Assembly (NCBI RefSeq): GCF_018687895.1
Contig: NZ_CP061307.1
Location: 248,001-312,000, forward strand
Direction of reading: 5' to 3'
Length of the DNA: 64,000 nucleotides
Source: Polynucleobacter sp. JS-JIR-II-50
GTDB taxonomy: Bacteria; Pseudomonadota; Gammaproteobacteria; Burkholderiales; Burkholderiaceae
The position numbers were made by a program, and so were the translations under genes. The notes under the pieces were generated by a model that was not told where the DNA came from, ran no database searches, and saw nothing but the letters and a program-made list of their open reading frames with translations. Each line of letters begins with the position of its first letter. Position 1 is the first letter of the stretch. This document shows, one piece after another, positions 39,337 through 48,039 of this stretch.

Positions 39337-39746
39337 GTCAGGCTTGGATGTTGCCAGCACCTGGCGATATCGTTTGGTGTTTGTTTCCAGAAGTTCCTAA
39401 TAGTGAGCCAGGACCCAAACCCAGACCAGCCATTGTCCTGAGTGTCGAGCGTAGGGATGATGGCAATCAGGTCAGCGTGGTGTATGGAACATCCCAAAAT
39501 CTGACAAGGCTCAAAGCTGGCGAAGTAGCAATAACCCAGACCAAGAATCCAGCTGCTTACGCACTAGCTGGATTGGCTTACGACACAAAGTTTGATTTCA
39601 AGGTGATTGTGGATCTGCCGTGGTCTGAGCGCTATTTCAAAGTACCCGCTAGAAGCCCGCATGGCAATACACCCAAGCTAGGCACCTTGCACGCAACTAT
39701 TCTTCGCGCTGTTGAAGCGGCTTATCGTGCAGCATCAAATCGATAG
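39333..39746 (+). CDS. MazF/PemK-like toxin
   Basis: A 137-residue protein of the PemK/MazF group. APGDIVWCLFPE is the first strand of the fold, GPKPRPAIVL carries the conserved Arg and Pro, and VSVVYGTSQNLTRL contains the T-containing strand. Family members are sequence-specific RNases. It overlaps the antitoxin by four bases, and its stop (39744-39746) lies one base before the xerD start. Confidence 0.75.
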   Translation: MSQAWMLPAPGDIVWCLFPEVPNSEPGPKPRPAIVLSVERRDDGNQVSVVYGTSQNLTRLKAGEVAITQTKNPAAYALAGLAYDTKFDFKVIVDLPWSERYFKVPARSPHGNTPKLGTLHATILRAVEAAYRAASNR

Positions 39747-39747
39747 G

Positions 39748-40671
39748 ATGAAAAAATATATACCTCCAATCTCCGTGATAAGCCAGGAGGCCATTGAGCG
39801 CTTCTGCGATGCTTGCTGGCTTGAGGATGGGTTAGCTCAAAATAGCTTGTCCGCATACCGTAGAGACCTATTGTTATTGGCTCAGTGGTTACATAAAGAC
39901 TCTGGCGCCGATCTATACGGTGTTACTGAAAAAGATCTTACGGCCTACATAGCGCACCGACGTGCTGACAAGGCAACTACCGCTAATCGACGCTTAACGG
40001 TATTTAAGCGCTTCTATCGTCATGCACTCCGTATCAATTTAGTGAAGAGTGATCCCTGCATTGGATTGCGCGCTGCTAAACAAGCGCTACGTTTTCCAAA
40101 GACGCTAAGTGAAGATCAAGTCACTGCATTACTCAATGCGCCCGATATTGAAACTCCATTAGGACTGCGAGATCGCACCATGTTGGAATTAATGTATGCC
40201 AGTGGTTTGCGCGTATCTGAAATTGTTTCTTTAAAAACAGTTGCTCTGGGTTTGAATGAGGGTGTAGTAAGAGTAGTGAATGGTAAAGGCGGTAAAGAAC
40301 GCTTAGTGCCATTTGGTGGCGAAGCAGGGCAGTGGTTAAGGCGTTACTTGGCGGAAGCGCGTACCCCTTTGTTAGAAGGTAAAACAACGGATGCCGTATT
40401 TGTAGGGCGCCACACTGGTACCGGTTTAACTCGTCAAGCATTCTGGGCGCTGATTAAACGCTATGCCACATTGGCCAATATTCCGGTGGCTCTATCACCC
40501 CATACCCTGCGTCATGCATTTGCCACCCATTTACTTAATCATGGAGCGGATTTAAGGGTGGTACAACTCCTTTTGGGTCATGCCGATATCTCTACTACCC
40601 AGATCTATACCCACGTTGCCCGTGAACGTCTCAAATCGATACATCAGCAGCATCATCCCCGGGGTTCATAA
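39748..40671 (+). CDS. xerD: Site-specific tyrosine recombinase XerD
   Basis: A 307-residue recombinase that resolves chromosome dimers at dif with XerC. Catalytic residues are visible: Arg in ASGLRVSEIVSL, Lys in VNGKGGKERLVP, His-x2-Arg in SPHTLRHAFATHLLNHG, His in LLGHADISTTQIYTH and Tyr in the same block. The N-terminal core-binding domain includes NSLSAYRRDLL. The ATG at 39748 was chosen over the open frame from 39712. The XerD match is better than XerC; plsY follows. Confidence 0.93.
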   Translation: MKKYIPPISVISQEAIERFCDACWLEDGLAQNSLSAYRRDLLLLAQWLHKDSGADLYGVTEKDLTAYIAHRRADKATTANRRLTVFKRFYRHALRINLVKSDPCIGLRAAKQALRFPKTLSEDQVTALLNAPDIETPLGLRDRTMLELMYASGLRVSEIVSLKTVALGLNEGVVRVVNGKGGKERLVPFGGEAGQWLRRYLAEARTPLLEGKTTDAVFVGRHTGTGLTRQAFWALIKRYATLANIPVALSPHTLRHAFATHLLNHGADLRVVQLLLGHADISTTQIYTHVARERLKSIHQQHHPRGS

Positions 40672-40688
40672 GTGTTTAAGATAGCGGT

Positions 40689-41321
40689 ATGGAATTAACC
40701 CTCGATCTCTTGCTTATCCCGATTGCCTACTTAATAGGCTCTATATCTTTTGCAGTGGTGGTGAGTAAGTGCATGCGCTTACCCGATCCTCACTCCTATG
40801 GCTCTGGCAATCCCGGTGCCACCAACGTGCTACGAACTGGTAATAAGTTAGCCGCCGTCTTAACGCTGATTGGTGATGCGCTGAAAGGTTATTTTGCAGT
40901 GATGCTGGCGCGAGTATTGCTTGGAGATGAATCTCTGACCTCCACCATGAGCTCATGGCTTTTGTGCGGAGTTGTTCTGGCAGTATTTTTAGGCCATCTC
41001 TTCCCCGTATTCCATGGATTTAAAGGCGGCAAAGGTGTTGCTACTGCTTGCGGTATTTTGTTTGGCATCAATTGGATTTTGGGATTAGCTACGCTGAGCA
41101 CTTGGATTATTGTGGCGATGTTTATGCGCTACTCCTCTTTAGCGGCATTGGCTGCTGCAATCTTTGGCCCCATCTATTTTGTTTTCTTATTCGGCTTTCA
41201 GCCGATGGGCTTAGCCCTTCTGGTTGTTTGTGCATTACTCATCTGGCGCCATCGAAGCAACATTCAGAATTTACTCAATGGCAAAGAGAGTCGTATTGGC
41301 TCTAAAAAGACGCCAACATAA
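40689..41321 (+). CDS. plsY: Glycerol-3-phosphate acyltransferase PlsY
   Basis: A 210-residue integral membrane enzyme that acylates glycerol-3-phosphate from acyl phosphate. [18 protein letters not shown] is the first catalytic loop. [21 protein letters not shown] is the second, and [15 protein letters not shown] the third. Five or more hydrophobic helices are visible. It follows xerD by 17 bases. Confidence 0.96.
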   Translation: MELTLDLLLIPIAYLIGSISFAVVVSKCMRLPDPHSYGSGNPGATNVLRTGNKLAAVLTLIGDALKGYFAVMLARVLLGDESLTSTMSSWLLCGVVLAVFLGHLFPVFHGFKGGKGVATACGILFGINWILGLATLSTWIIVAMFMRYSSLAALAAAIFGPIYFVFLFGFQPMGLALLVVCALLIWRHRSNIQNLLNGKESRIGSKKTPT

Positions 41322-41347
41322 CCAAAAAATAACTAACGGTACTTCTT

Positions 41348-41719
41348 ATGACTATTGCTTACGCTTGCATTCTCTTCATGGGTCTTTTGCCTTATGTGGC
41401 AGCAGGCATTGCTAAAAAAGGTTTTCAGGGTTACGACAATGCGATGCCACGGCAATGGCTGGCAAAGCAAACTGGGTTTAGAGCTAGAGCCAATGCCGCT
41501 CAAGCCAATCTATTTGAATCCTTGCCACTCTTCTTTGCGGCAGTGATCGTTGCCGCAGTTGCCAATGCCCCTCAGGACAGAATTGATTTGCTGGCAATGG
41601 GATTTGTGATTGCGCGTATTGCCTATCTCATTTGCTATATCGCTAATTGGCCAACCACGAGATCCATCGTTTGGCTGTTTGGCATGATTTGTGTGGTGGC
41701 ATTATTTTTCCAGATTTAA
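41348..41719 (+). CDS. MAPEG family protein
   Basis: A 123-residue membrane protein with about four helices (about 4-22, 55-75, 82-100, 104-120). NAAQANLFESLPLFFAAVI is the MAPEG signature with ExLxxF. Eukaryotic members act on eicosanoids and glutathione; bacterial roles are unknown. It lies 26 bases after plsY. Confidence 0.85.
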   Translation: MTIAYACILFMGLLPYVAAGIAKKGFQGYDNAMPRQWLAKQTGFRARANAAQANLFESLPLFFAAVIVAAVANAPQDRIDLLAMGFVIARIAYLICYIANWPTTRSIVWLFGMICVVALFFQI

Positions 41720-41809
41720 ACACCTAATGGCTATTTCGGGCCCAGTTAAGTAACGTAATGCATTTCATCAACATATCTAAAACCATTAACACCGAGACAA
41801 ATTATTTTT

Positions 41810-42613
41810 ATGCCAACGCAAAAAACAGCTGTAACAAAAAAGTCAGTAGCAGTAAAAAAACTGCCGACTAAGGTTGTAGCCAAAACAGCAGCAAAAAAGG
41901 TAGCAGTTACTAAAAAAGAATCTGCAAAAGATGATTCTGGGCTGCCATTGTCAGTAGTGATTCGTCGCCGCATTGAGGCTCAGAAAGCCCGCTTTCATGC
42001 GAATGACAATATCTCGGCATTTATTAAGCCAGGCGAGTTAGAGGGTTTGGTAGATGAGGTAGCAGAGAAGATGCAGGCTGTTTTAGAAAGCCTCGTCATC
42101 GATACTGAAAATGATCACAATACCCAAAACACGAGTCGTCGTGTAGCAAAGATGTATGTGCAGGAGGTGTTTAATGGGCGTTATGTTGATCAGCCCACTT
42201 TAACCAAGTTCCCCAATGTGAGCCGCTTAAATGAGCTCATGATTATTGGCCCCATTACCGTTCGTAGTGCTTGCTCTCATCATCTATGCCCAATCATGGG
42301 TCGTATATGGATTGGTGTTTTACCAAGCAAAGACTCCGCCTTAATTGGCCTCTCTAAGTACTCCAGACTGACTGAATGGGTCATGTGTCGTCCGCAAATT
42401 CAGGAAGAGGCTGTTGTAGAGCTGGCGGATATGCTTGAGAAAAAGATCAGGCCAGTTGGCGTGGCTGTTGTGATGGATGCGGACCACTTTTGTATGCAGT
42501 GGCGTGGTGTTAAGGATCGTGATTCGAAAATGATCAACAGCGTGATGCGTGGAGCCTTCTTGAAAGACTCTAATTTACGTAGAGAGTTCTTGGCTTTGAT
42601 TGATCGTAAGTAG
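41810..42613 (+). CDS. folE: GTP cyclohydrolase I with Lys/Ala-rich N-terminal extension
   Basis: A 267-residue FolE-like protein. The catalytic part runs from about residue 60. Cys155-x-His157-His158 (VRSACSHHLCPIMG) and Cys228 (DADHFCMQWRGVK) match the zinc ligands. GVAVVMDADHFCMQWRGV is the C-terminal motif in slightly altered form, and KDRDSKMINSVMRGAF replaces the more usual S-x-T-x-T-S. The first 44 residues are almost only Lys, Ala, Val and Thr, like histone H1 tails. It makes dihydroneopterin triphosphate for folate, or a related pterin. Confidence 0.85.
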   Translation: MPTQKTAVTKKSVAVKKLPTKVVAKTAAKKVAVTKKESAKDDSGLPLSVVIRRRIEAQKARFHANDNISAFIKPGELEGLVDEVAEKMQAVLESLVIDTENDHNTQNTSRRVAKMYVQEVFNGRYVDQPTLTKFPNVSRLNELMIIGPITVRSACSHHLCPIMGRIWIGVLPSKDSALIGLSKYSRLTEWVMCRPQIQEEAVVELADMLEKKIRPVGVAVVMDADHFCMQWRGVKDRDSKMINSVMRGAFLKDSNLRREFLALIDRK

Positions 42614-42617
42614 GGTA

Positions 42618-43556
42618 ATGAAAAAGCTTCTTATTCTGACTGTTTTGTTGATGGCGGGCTGCACTGCGGGCCCGATGCTGCAGAGTTACCAATCTGTTGC
42701 CGATGAAAAAGTGGAATCTCCATTCTTTTATGTTCCGCCGTTAAATCAAAAAGATTACACAGACCGCACTTGGATTTTGCTTGCAGAATCTAAAACCAAG
42801 AACTGGTTTTATGACCCGTACAGCTTAAGTGAGGATGAGGATGGCGTTTTAACCTACGATGCCTTCATTGCACCAAGAGAAAAAAGTAATTTAGCAACTT
42901 ATAACGCCACTATGGTTGGTCCGTTCCGTCAAAAAGTGGATTGCTTTACTAATCATCAGTGGTCTGAAACTTTTTATACCCAGAATATTGTCTCGAAGGG
43001 GCCTTTGGTCGGCGACATCAAGCCCGTGAATGGCTCTGGCTGGGTAAAGATTGCCCCAAGAACCGCAATGGCTTATGTGCGCTCCCGTCTTTGCGGTAGA
43101 AAGTTCATTGACGATCAAAATATTAATTACTTCCTTTATCAAGAAGGTTCACTACCAGCGCCAATATCCCAGAAGGCGCCTGTAGAGATCTTTGATGAAA
43201 AAGAAAATAAGCAACTTGTCATTACTAAGCAAGAGGCAGACCTGGAGTTAGTGAATACTCAGTCCCCACTCTTTTATGAAGTCATTAATAACGAAGTAAC
43301 GATTACCGACTCAAAAAAAGATGTTCGGCAAATGAGGTTGAGCTCGTACGTTTTAGGTAAAGATTTAACAAAACAAGCGGATTACTTTTTCACAGCCAAG
43401 TGCCAGGGAAATTCCTTTTCCTTAACCACTCAAGGTCAAGGCGAAAAATCTAGCGGTGTGATTGGTGCAAAAGATTCAATCGCAGCAGTTGCGTTCAATA
43501 GAGCGTGTGGTGATCATGGGGCATACATGAAGATAGTTAATAAGGGTAGAAATTGA
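42618..43556 (+). CDS. Putative lipoprotein of unknown function
   Basis: A 312-residue protein with a lipoprotein signal: KKLLILTVLLMAGC, lipobox LMAGC with Cys15. The rest is soluble; Cys residues and Tyr-rich stretches occur (SQSYFYVPPLNQKDYTDR region). I do not recognise a family. It starts four bases after the folE stop, and the following lipoprotein overlaps it by four bases, so they are probably co-expressed. Confidence 0.65.
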   Translation: MKKLLILTVLLMAGCTAGPMLQSYQSVADEKVESPFFYVPPLNQKDYTDRTWILLAESKTKNWFYDPYSLSEDEDGVLTYDAFIAPREKSNLATYNATMVGPFRQKVDCFTNHQWSETFYTQNIVSKGPLVGDIKPVNGSGWVKIAPRTAMAYVRSRLCGRKFIDDQNINYFLYQEGSLPAPISQKAPVEIFDEKENKQLVITKQEADLELVNTQSPLFYEVINNEVTITDSKKDVRQMRLSSYVLGKDLTKQADYFFTAKCQGNSFSLTTQGQGEKSSGVIGAKDSIAAVAFNRACGDHGAYMKIVNKGRN

Positions 43557-43780
43557 TTACAAAGATCATGCAGCTCAACTTACGAATTTCGCTGCTCGTA
43601 TTTGTATTGAGTGTTGCTGCTTGTTCAACATTCCCTTCCGAAAACCAAAATCCCGCTAAAAATAACAAAGCGACTTACAACAGAGATCTCAAAGAATGCC
43701 AAGAGGATTACCCCGAAGTGGGTTCGGGGGTTCACATCCGTCAATGGATTAATTGCATGAAGCTTAAGGGCTGGAATTAA
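43553..43780 (+). CDS. Small putative lipoprotein
   Basis: A 75-residue protein. NLRISLLVFVLSVAAC gives a lipobox (SVAAC) with Cys24, and a short soluble tail follows with two further Cys (KECQEDYPEV, WINCMKLKGW) that may form a disulfide. The pattern ECxxxYPEV..W..CMxxKGW recurs in small uncharacterised lipoproteins. TTG at 43553 overlaps the previous stop and has AAGGGTAG upstream; the ATG at 43568 is the alternative. Confidence 0.6.
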   Translation: MITKIMQLNLRISLLVFVLSVAACSTFPSENQNPAKNNKATYNRDLKECQEDYPEVGSGVHIRQWINCMKLKGWN

Positions 43781-43803
43781 TCGACGTTTTTAGTAGGAGA
43801 TTT

Positions 43804-43822
43804 TATGAGAACAATTCTCATC
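43804..43822 (+). promoter_or_regulatory. Fur-box-like palindrome upstream of the HiPIP gene
   Basis: ATGAGAA-CAA-TTCTCAT is a perfect 7-3-7 inverted repeat, close to Fur boxes of the AATGAGAAT-N-ATTCTCATT type. It lies 143 bases before the high-potential iron-sulfur protein gene. It coincides with the start of a ten-codon frame that has AGGAG upstream. Confidence 0.5.
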
Positions 43823-43964
43823 TATATTTCTATATAAATCATTGACTTACGCCATGAGTGGCAGCAGCAAATCTTCTCCACTATGATCTCCCTTAGTTTT
43901 CAAAGGTGCGCATGGTTTTGAAATGCGCGTGCAAGTTAATCACTGATTTATTTTTGGAGAATCC

Positions 43965-44273
43965 ATGAAAAATAGTCGTCGCCAATTTATGATTTTGTCT
44001 GCTGCTGGTGCCTGTACTTTGGCATTGAACGGTAAAGTTCAAGCTCAAGCTATGGTTGCAGAAACTGATCCACAAGCTGCTGCATTGGGCTATAAGGCTG
44101 ATGCCTCCAAGGTAGATAAAGCAAAGTACGCTAAGTATGCTGCTGGTCAACAATGCAGCAACTGTGCATTGTTCCAAGGTAAAGCTGACGCAGCTGCAGG
44201 CGGTTGCTCATTGTTTGCTGGCAAGCAAGTTGCTGGTAAAGGCTGGTGCTCTGCTTACGCTAAGAAGGCGTAA
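43965..44273 (+). CDS. High-potential iron-sulfur protein
   Basis: A 102-residue exported electron carrier. The N terminus KNSRRQFMILSAAGACTLAL is a Tat signal with RR, cut near VQAQA. Four cysteines for a [4Fe-4S] cube are in order: CSNC (C-x2-C), GGCSLF and KGWCSAY. These match HiPIP spacing. It would carry electrons in the periplasm, for example between the bc1 complex and an oxidase. A Fur-like operator lies upstream. Confidence 0.92.
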   Translation: MKNSRRQFMILSAAGACTLALNGKVQAQAMVAETDPQAAALGYKADASKVDKAKYAKYAAGQQCSNCALFQGKADAAAGGCSLFAGKQVAGKGWCSAYAKKA

Positions 44274-44332
44274 TTGGATAACAAGTAGTTGCAAGCAATC
44301 GTGTATTGATGCCCTGGTGTAAACGGGGCAAC

Positions 44333-44358
44333 AAAAAGCCACCCTAGGGTGGCTTTTT
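44333..44358 (+). terminator. Intrinsic terminator of the HiPIP gene
   Basis: AAAAAGCCACC-CTAG-GGTGGCTTTTT forms an 11-base-pair stem, of which AAAAA/TTTTT flanks give the U tract. It lies 60 bases after the HiPIP stop. Confidence 0.85.
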
Positions 44359-44374
44359 ATATTCCTGCAGTCAA

Positions 44375-44968
44375 TTGCTGATTGAGGGGGTGTATCCTTT
44401 TGGTAAAAACTATCCTAGGAGATTTCCTCTGAAAGCCCGTATCAAAAAGAATTTGCAGCGCTACGCTTTTTATTTAGGTGGCGACCAGCCTCCAGTGGCT
44501 ATGGTGGAGCGAGTGCGCTCTGGTTTTGGGGTTTTTATTGGGCTGATGTTGGTGCTTACTACCGCCAAGTATCTTGGAGAACTTGGGGGTATTGATGAAT
44601 GGCTAATGGCTTCATTGGGGGCTAGCGCCTTATTGGTCTTTGTCTTGCCAGGCAGTCCAATGGCTCAGCCCTGGGCCGTCATCGCCGGTAATACCTTGTC
44701 GGCCTTAGTTGGCATTTGCATTGCCCATCTAGTGGGGGAGCCTCTGATAGCTATGCCTTTAGCGGCTAGCCTTTCTATTTTGGGAATGTTTTTTCTTAGG
44801 TGTTTGCATCCTCCAGCAGCCGCAGTGTCTTTAATTGTGGTGCTGGGCCATGTTTTGCACTTCCGCTATGCTTTTTTCCCGGTAATGGTCGATTCGATTC
44901 TGTTGGTGATGGCCGGAGCGGCTTACAGCAATCTCACTGGTAAGCGCTATCCCAATAGGCCCAGCTAA
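44375..44968 (+). CDS. HPP family membrane protein
   Basis: A 197-residue membrane protein with four or five helices from about residue 50. ASLGASALLVFVLPGSPMAQPWAVIAGN contains the HPP-family region (GSPMAQPW), and FLRCLHPPAAAVSLIVVLG the HPP motif itself. Some homologues transport nitrite into plastids; bacterial roles are unknown. The start is uncertain: TTG at 44375 is the first in-frame start, but GTG and CTG codons follow. The terminator at 44333-44358 lies just upstream. Confidence 0.75.
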   Translation: MLIEGVYPFGKNYPRRFPLKARIKKNLQRYAFYLGGDQPPVAMVERVRSGFGVFIGLMLVLTTAKYLGELGGIDEWLMASLGASALLVFVLPGSPMAQPWAVIAGNTLSALVGICIAHLVGEPLIAMPLAASLSILGMFFLRCLHPPAAAVSLIVVLGHVLHFRYAFFPVMVDSILLVMAGAAYSNLTGKRYPNRPS

Positions 44969-45006
44969 GGTCGCAGTGATCGGGGTCTTCAAGAGCGGGG
45001 GGTAAT

Positions 45007-45031
45007 AAAAAAGGGGCAATAGCCCCTTTTT
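45007..45031. terminator. Intrinsic terminator between the HPP gene and the 48-residue gene
   Basis: AAAAAAGGGGC-AATA-GCCCCTTTTT forms a compact hairpin with A and T tracts on both sides. It can end the HPP gene on the plus strand and the small minus-strand gene. Confidence 0.82.
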
Positions 45032-45046
45032 AAAACGCAGAAGGAT

Positions 45047-45193
45047 CTATTGGATGCGCCCAGCTGCTATAGAGGCCTTGCAGTCCTTAATTCCATAGTT
45101 TTGGTATTTACCCGCATTTTCTTTGCGAATAGATTGACCACACTCTGTCAGTGAGTTGCGAAGGTTAATTTTAGGTATGTTGCCTGCTGTCAT
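45047..45193 (-). CDS. Small protein of 48 residues, unknown function
   Basis: A short frame starting MTAGNIPKINLRNSLTECG, with CGQSIRKENAGKYQ and DCKASIAAGR. It has AAGGAG six bases before the ATG, its own downstream terminator (45007-45031) and no overlap with others, which supports a real gene. Two Cys are present. I do not recognise it. Confidence 0.6.
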   Translation of the reverse strand: MTAGNIPKINLRNSLTECGQSIRKENAGKYQNYGIKDCKASIAAGRIQ

Positions 45194-45343
45194 TTTGACT
45201 CCTTATTTATAGTTTTACATTCCAGCGCGTAATAGCGTCTCCTATTGTGCGCCTGAATAATTTTAATAAATAATTGGCACTTTGTAGGCAGCTAAAGCCT
45301 ATAAAATGAATCTTGTTCAAATAAAAAGGCTTTCGATAGACAA

Positions 45344-46828
45344 ATGGCTTTAGTTATCCCAGTCATCCTTTGCGGTGGGTCAGGCACCAGACTTTGGCCT
45401 TTATCGCGCTCGGGGTTCCCTAAGCAGTTTTTAGTTTTATCGGGCGATGGTTCTTCTCAGAGCTTATTTCAGCAAGCAGTAGAGCGAATTAATTCTGTTG
45501 GCAATGACAGCAACAGCAAGATCAGATTAGGTGACACCCTAGTCGTCACCAACGAAGATCATCGATTCTTAGTTTTGGATCAATTGCGCGAAATGCAATT
45601 GATCAAAGCTAAATTGATACTAGAGCCCATTGGAAGAAATACGGCGCCTGCTTTAAGTATGGCGGCACTCTGTGCGCAGCAATTATCAAATGGTGAAGAT
45701 CCCATCTTGATCATTACGCCCGCAGATCAAACCATTAAAAATCAAAAGGCTTTTACGAAAGCACTGCAAGATTCCATCCAGTCTGTGGAAGCTTCACCAA
45801 ACTCGATTGCAATTTTGGGCATTACTCCAACTGCGCCAGAAACGGGTTATGGCTATATTCAGCGTGCAGATAGCAAAGACTTAAATAATGCTTACGAGGT
45901 GAAGAGATTCGTGGAGAAGCCCGATAGCAAGACTGCACAGGCCTATCTAGCCGAAGGCTCCTATCTTTGGAATAGCGGTATGTTTGTTTTGAAGGCGAGC
46001 ACTTGGCTAGCCGCTTTAGCAGAATTTAGGCCTGACATTAGTGAGGCATCACATAAGGCTTGGCAGGCAAAATCAGAAGATGCTTCCGGTGGCGTAGGAT
46101 TCATTCGTCCTGGCAAAGAAGAATTTAAAGCTATTCCAAGTGAGTCTATTGACTATGCCGTGATTGAAAAATGCCCACAATCGCAATTTCCGATCAAAAT
46201 GGTTGAGCTAGATGCCGGCTGGAATGATCTAGGTGCATGGGAGGCAGTCTGGCAAGTGGGTCGGCAAGATCAAGATGGCAATGTGACTAGCGGTGATACT
46301 TTAATCACGAATTCTAAAAACTCATTAGTGCACGCTAGCAGTAGATTGGTCAGTGTTGTTGGTATAGAAAATCTAGTGATTGTTGAAACAGCTGATGCAG
46401 TATTAATTGCTGATAGAAAAAATAGCCAAGACGTTAAAAATATTGTGACGCAATTAGAGGCTCAGGGTAGAGAAGAAAAGAATCTACACCGTAAAGTGGC
46501 AAGACCATGGGGCTGGTATGACAGTGTGGATGAAGGTGAGCGCTTTAAGGTAAAGCGTATTCAGGTAAAGCCAGGAGCCAGCCTGTCATTGCAAATGCAT
46601 CACCACCGAGCTGAGCATTGGATTGTGGTGAAGGGTACAGCGGAGATTACCAATGGCGATCAAGTCATTACGCTGACTGAAAATCAAAGTACTTACATTC
46701 CTCAGGGGCAAACACATAGATTGGCCAACCCTGGAAATGAACCTTTAGAAATCATTGAGGTTCAATCGGGCAGCTATCTTGGCGAAGATGACATCGTGCG
46801 CTTTGAGGATACCTACGGGCGCAATTAA
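45344..46828 (+). CDS. manC: Mannose-1-phosphate guanylyltransferase / mannose-6-phosphate isomerase
   Basis: A 494-residue bifunctional type II enzyme. The N-terminal domain has GGSGTRLWPLSRSGFPKQFL, with FVEKPDSKTAQAYL and WNSGMFVLKAS. The C-terminal cupin (about residues 385-480) has RPWGWYDSVDEGERFKVKRI and MHHHRAEHWIVVKGTAEI with metal-binding His. It makes GDP-mannose, the substrate of the following gmd. It heads the second glycan block. Confidence 0.96.
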   Translation: MALVIPVILCGGSGTRLWPLSRSGFPKQFLVLSGDGSSQSLFQQAVERINSVGNDSNSKIRLGDTLVVTNEDHRFLVLDQLREMQLIKAKLILEPIGRNTAPALSMAALCAQQLSNGEDPILIITPADQTIKNQKAFTKALQDSIQSVEASPNSIAILGITPTAPETGYGYIQRADSKDLNNAYEVKRFVEKPDSKTAQAYLAEGSYLWNSGMFVLKASTWLAALAEFRPDISEASHKAWQAKSEDASGGVGFIRPGKEEFKAIPSESIDYAVIEKCPQSQFPIKMVELDAGWNDLGAWEAVWQVGRQDQDGNVTSGDTLITNSKNSLVHASSRLVSVVGIENLVIVETADAVLIADRKNSQDVKNIVTQLEAQGREEKNLHRKVARPWGWYDSVDEGERFKVKRIQVKPGASLSLQMHHHRAEHWIVVKGTAEITNGDQVITLTENQSTYIPQGQTHRLANPGNEPLEIIEVQSGSYLGEDDIVRFEDTYGRN

Positions 46829-46893
46829 AATTCTATTAGAAACTACAAGTAAAATTACGGTTCTAAGATAAACGGCATAAAAGCGAGAAGAGT

Positions 46894-48024
46894 ATGGGCG
46901 CATCACAAAAAGTAGCCTTAATCACGGGTATTACAGGCCAAGACGGTTCTTATCTTGCAGAGTTCCTATTGGAAAAAGGCTACATTGTTCACGGCATTAA
47001 GCGTCGTGCCTCTTCTTTTAATACCGAGCGTATCGATCATATCTATCAAGATCCACACATCAATCATCCGGATTTGATTTTGCATTACGGTGATTTGACT
47101 GACACCAGTAACTTGGTGCGCATCATTCAGGAGTGTCAGCCTGATGAGATTTATAACTTGGGCGCTCAATCACATGTTGCCGTTTCTTTTGAGTCCCCTG
47201 AATACACCGCTGATGTGGATGCCATGGGCCCACTCAGAATGCTTGAGGCTATCCGCATTCTTGGTCTAGAAAAGAAAACCCGTTTTTATCAGGCCTCTAC
47301 TTCCGAGCTCTACGGCTTAGTACAAGAAATCCCGCAAAAAGAAACAACACCCTTTTATCCTAGAAGTCCATATGCAGTTGCCAAGATGTATGCCTACTGG
47401 ATTACAGTGAACTATCGTGAGGCATATGGCATATATGCGTGTAACGGCATCTTGTTTAATCATGAGTCTAAGCGCCGTGGTGAAACCTTTGTGACTCGTA
47501 AGGTAACCCGCGGTCTTGCCAATATTGCCCAGGGCCTTGAGAAATGCTTATACATGGGTAATATCGATGCCCTGCGTGACTGGGGCCATGCTAAAGACTA
47601 TGTGCGCATGCAATGGCTAATGCTTCAACAAGATAAGCCAGAAGACTTTGTGATTGCTACTGGAGTGCAGTTCACTGTGCGTGAATTTATTACCCGTAGC
47701 GCTAAACAGTTGGGTATTACTCTCAAGTTCGAGGGCAAAGCTGAGAATGAGAAGGCGATTGTCGCTAGCATTGAAGGTGATAAAGCCCCAGCCTTAAAAG
47801 TGGGTGATGTCATTGTTCAAATTGATCCGCGTTACTACCGTCCTACCGAAGTAGAAACACTCTTAGGCGATCCTACTAAGGCAAAAACAAAACTCGGTTG
47901 GGTGCCAGAAATTACCCTCGATCAAATGATCGTAGAAATGGTTGCCAATGATTTGGATCAAGCTAAGCAACATGCCCTACTAAGTAAGCATGGTTACTCG
48001 GTTGCAGTTGGTAAAGAGAATTAA
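46894..48024 (+). CDS. gmd: GDP-mannose 4,6-dehydratase
   Basis: A 376-residue extended SDR, first step of GDP-L-fucose. [19 protein letters not shown] is the NADP loop. [14 protein letters not shown] has the catalytic Thr/Ser-Glu, [10 protein letters not shown] the Yxxx[16 protein letters not shown] the GDP-mannose binding region, and [17 protein letters not shown] the C-terminal block of Gmd. Length typical. fcl follows by 15 bases. Confidence 0.97.
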   Translation: MGASQKVALITGITGQDGSYLAEFLLEKGYIVHGIKRRASSFNTERIDHIYQDPHINHPDLILHYGDLTDTSNLVRIIQECQPDEIYNLGAQSHVAVSFESPEYTADVDAMGPLRMLEAIRILGLEKKTRFYQASTSELYGLVQEIPQKETTPFYPRSPYAVAKMYAYWITVNYREAYGIYACNGILFNHESKRRGETFVTRKVTRGLANIAQGLEKCLYMGNIDALRDWGHAKDYVRMQWLMLQQDKPEDFVIATGVQFTVREFITRSAKQLGITLKFEGKAENEKAIVASIEGDKAPALKVGDVIVQIDPRYYRPTEVETLLGDPTKAKTKLGWVPEITLDQMIVEMVANDLDQAKQHALLSKHGYSVAVGKEN

Positions 48025-48039
48025 AGAGAAGATTAATAC

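Noticed and set aside
45275-45290. Possible sigma-54 promoter TTGGCACTTTGTAGGCA before manC
   Set aside because: GG-N10-GC spacing fits, but the -12 half is poor and no activator site is seen. A nearby TATAAA lacks a well-spaced -35.
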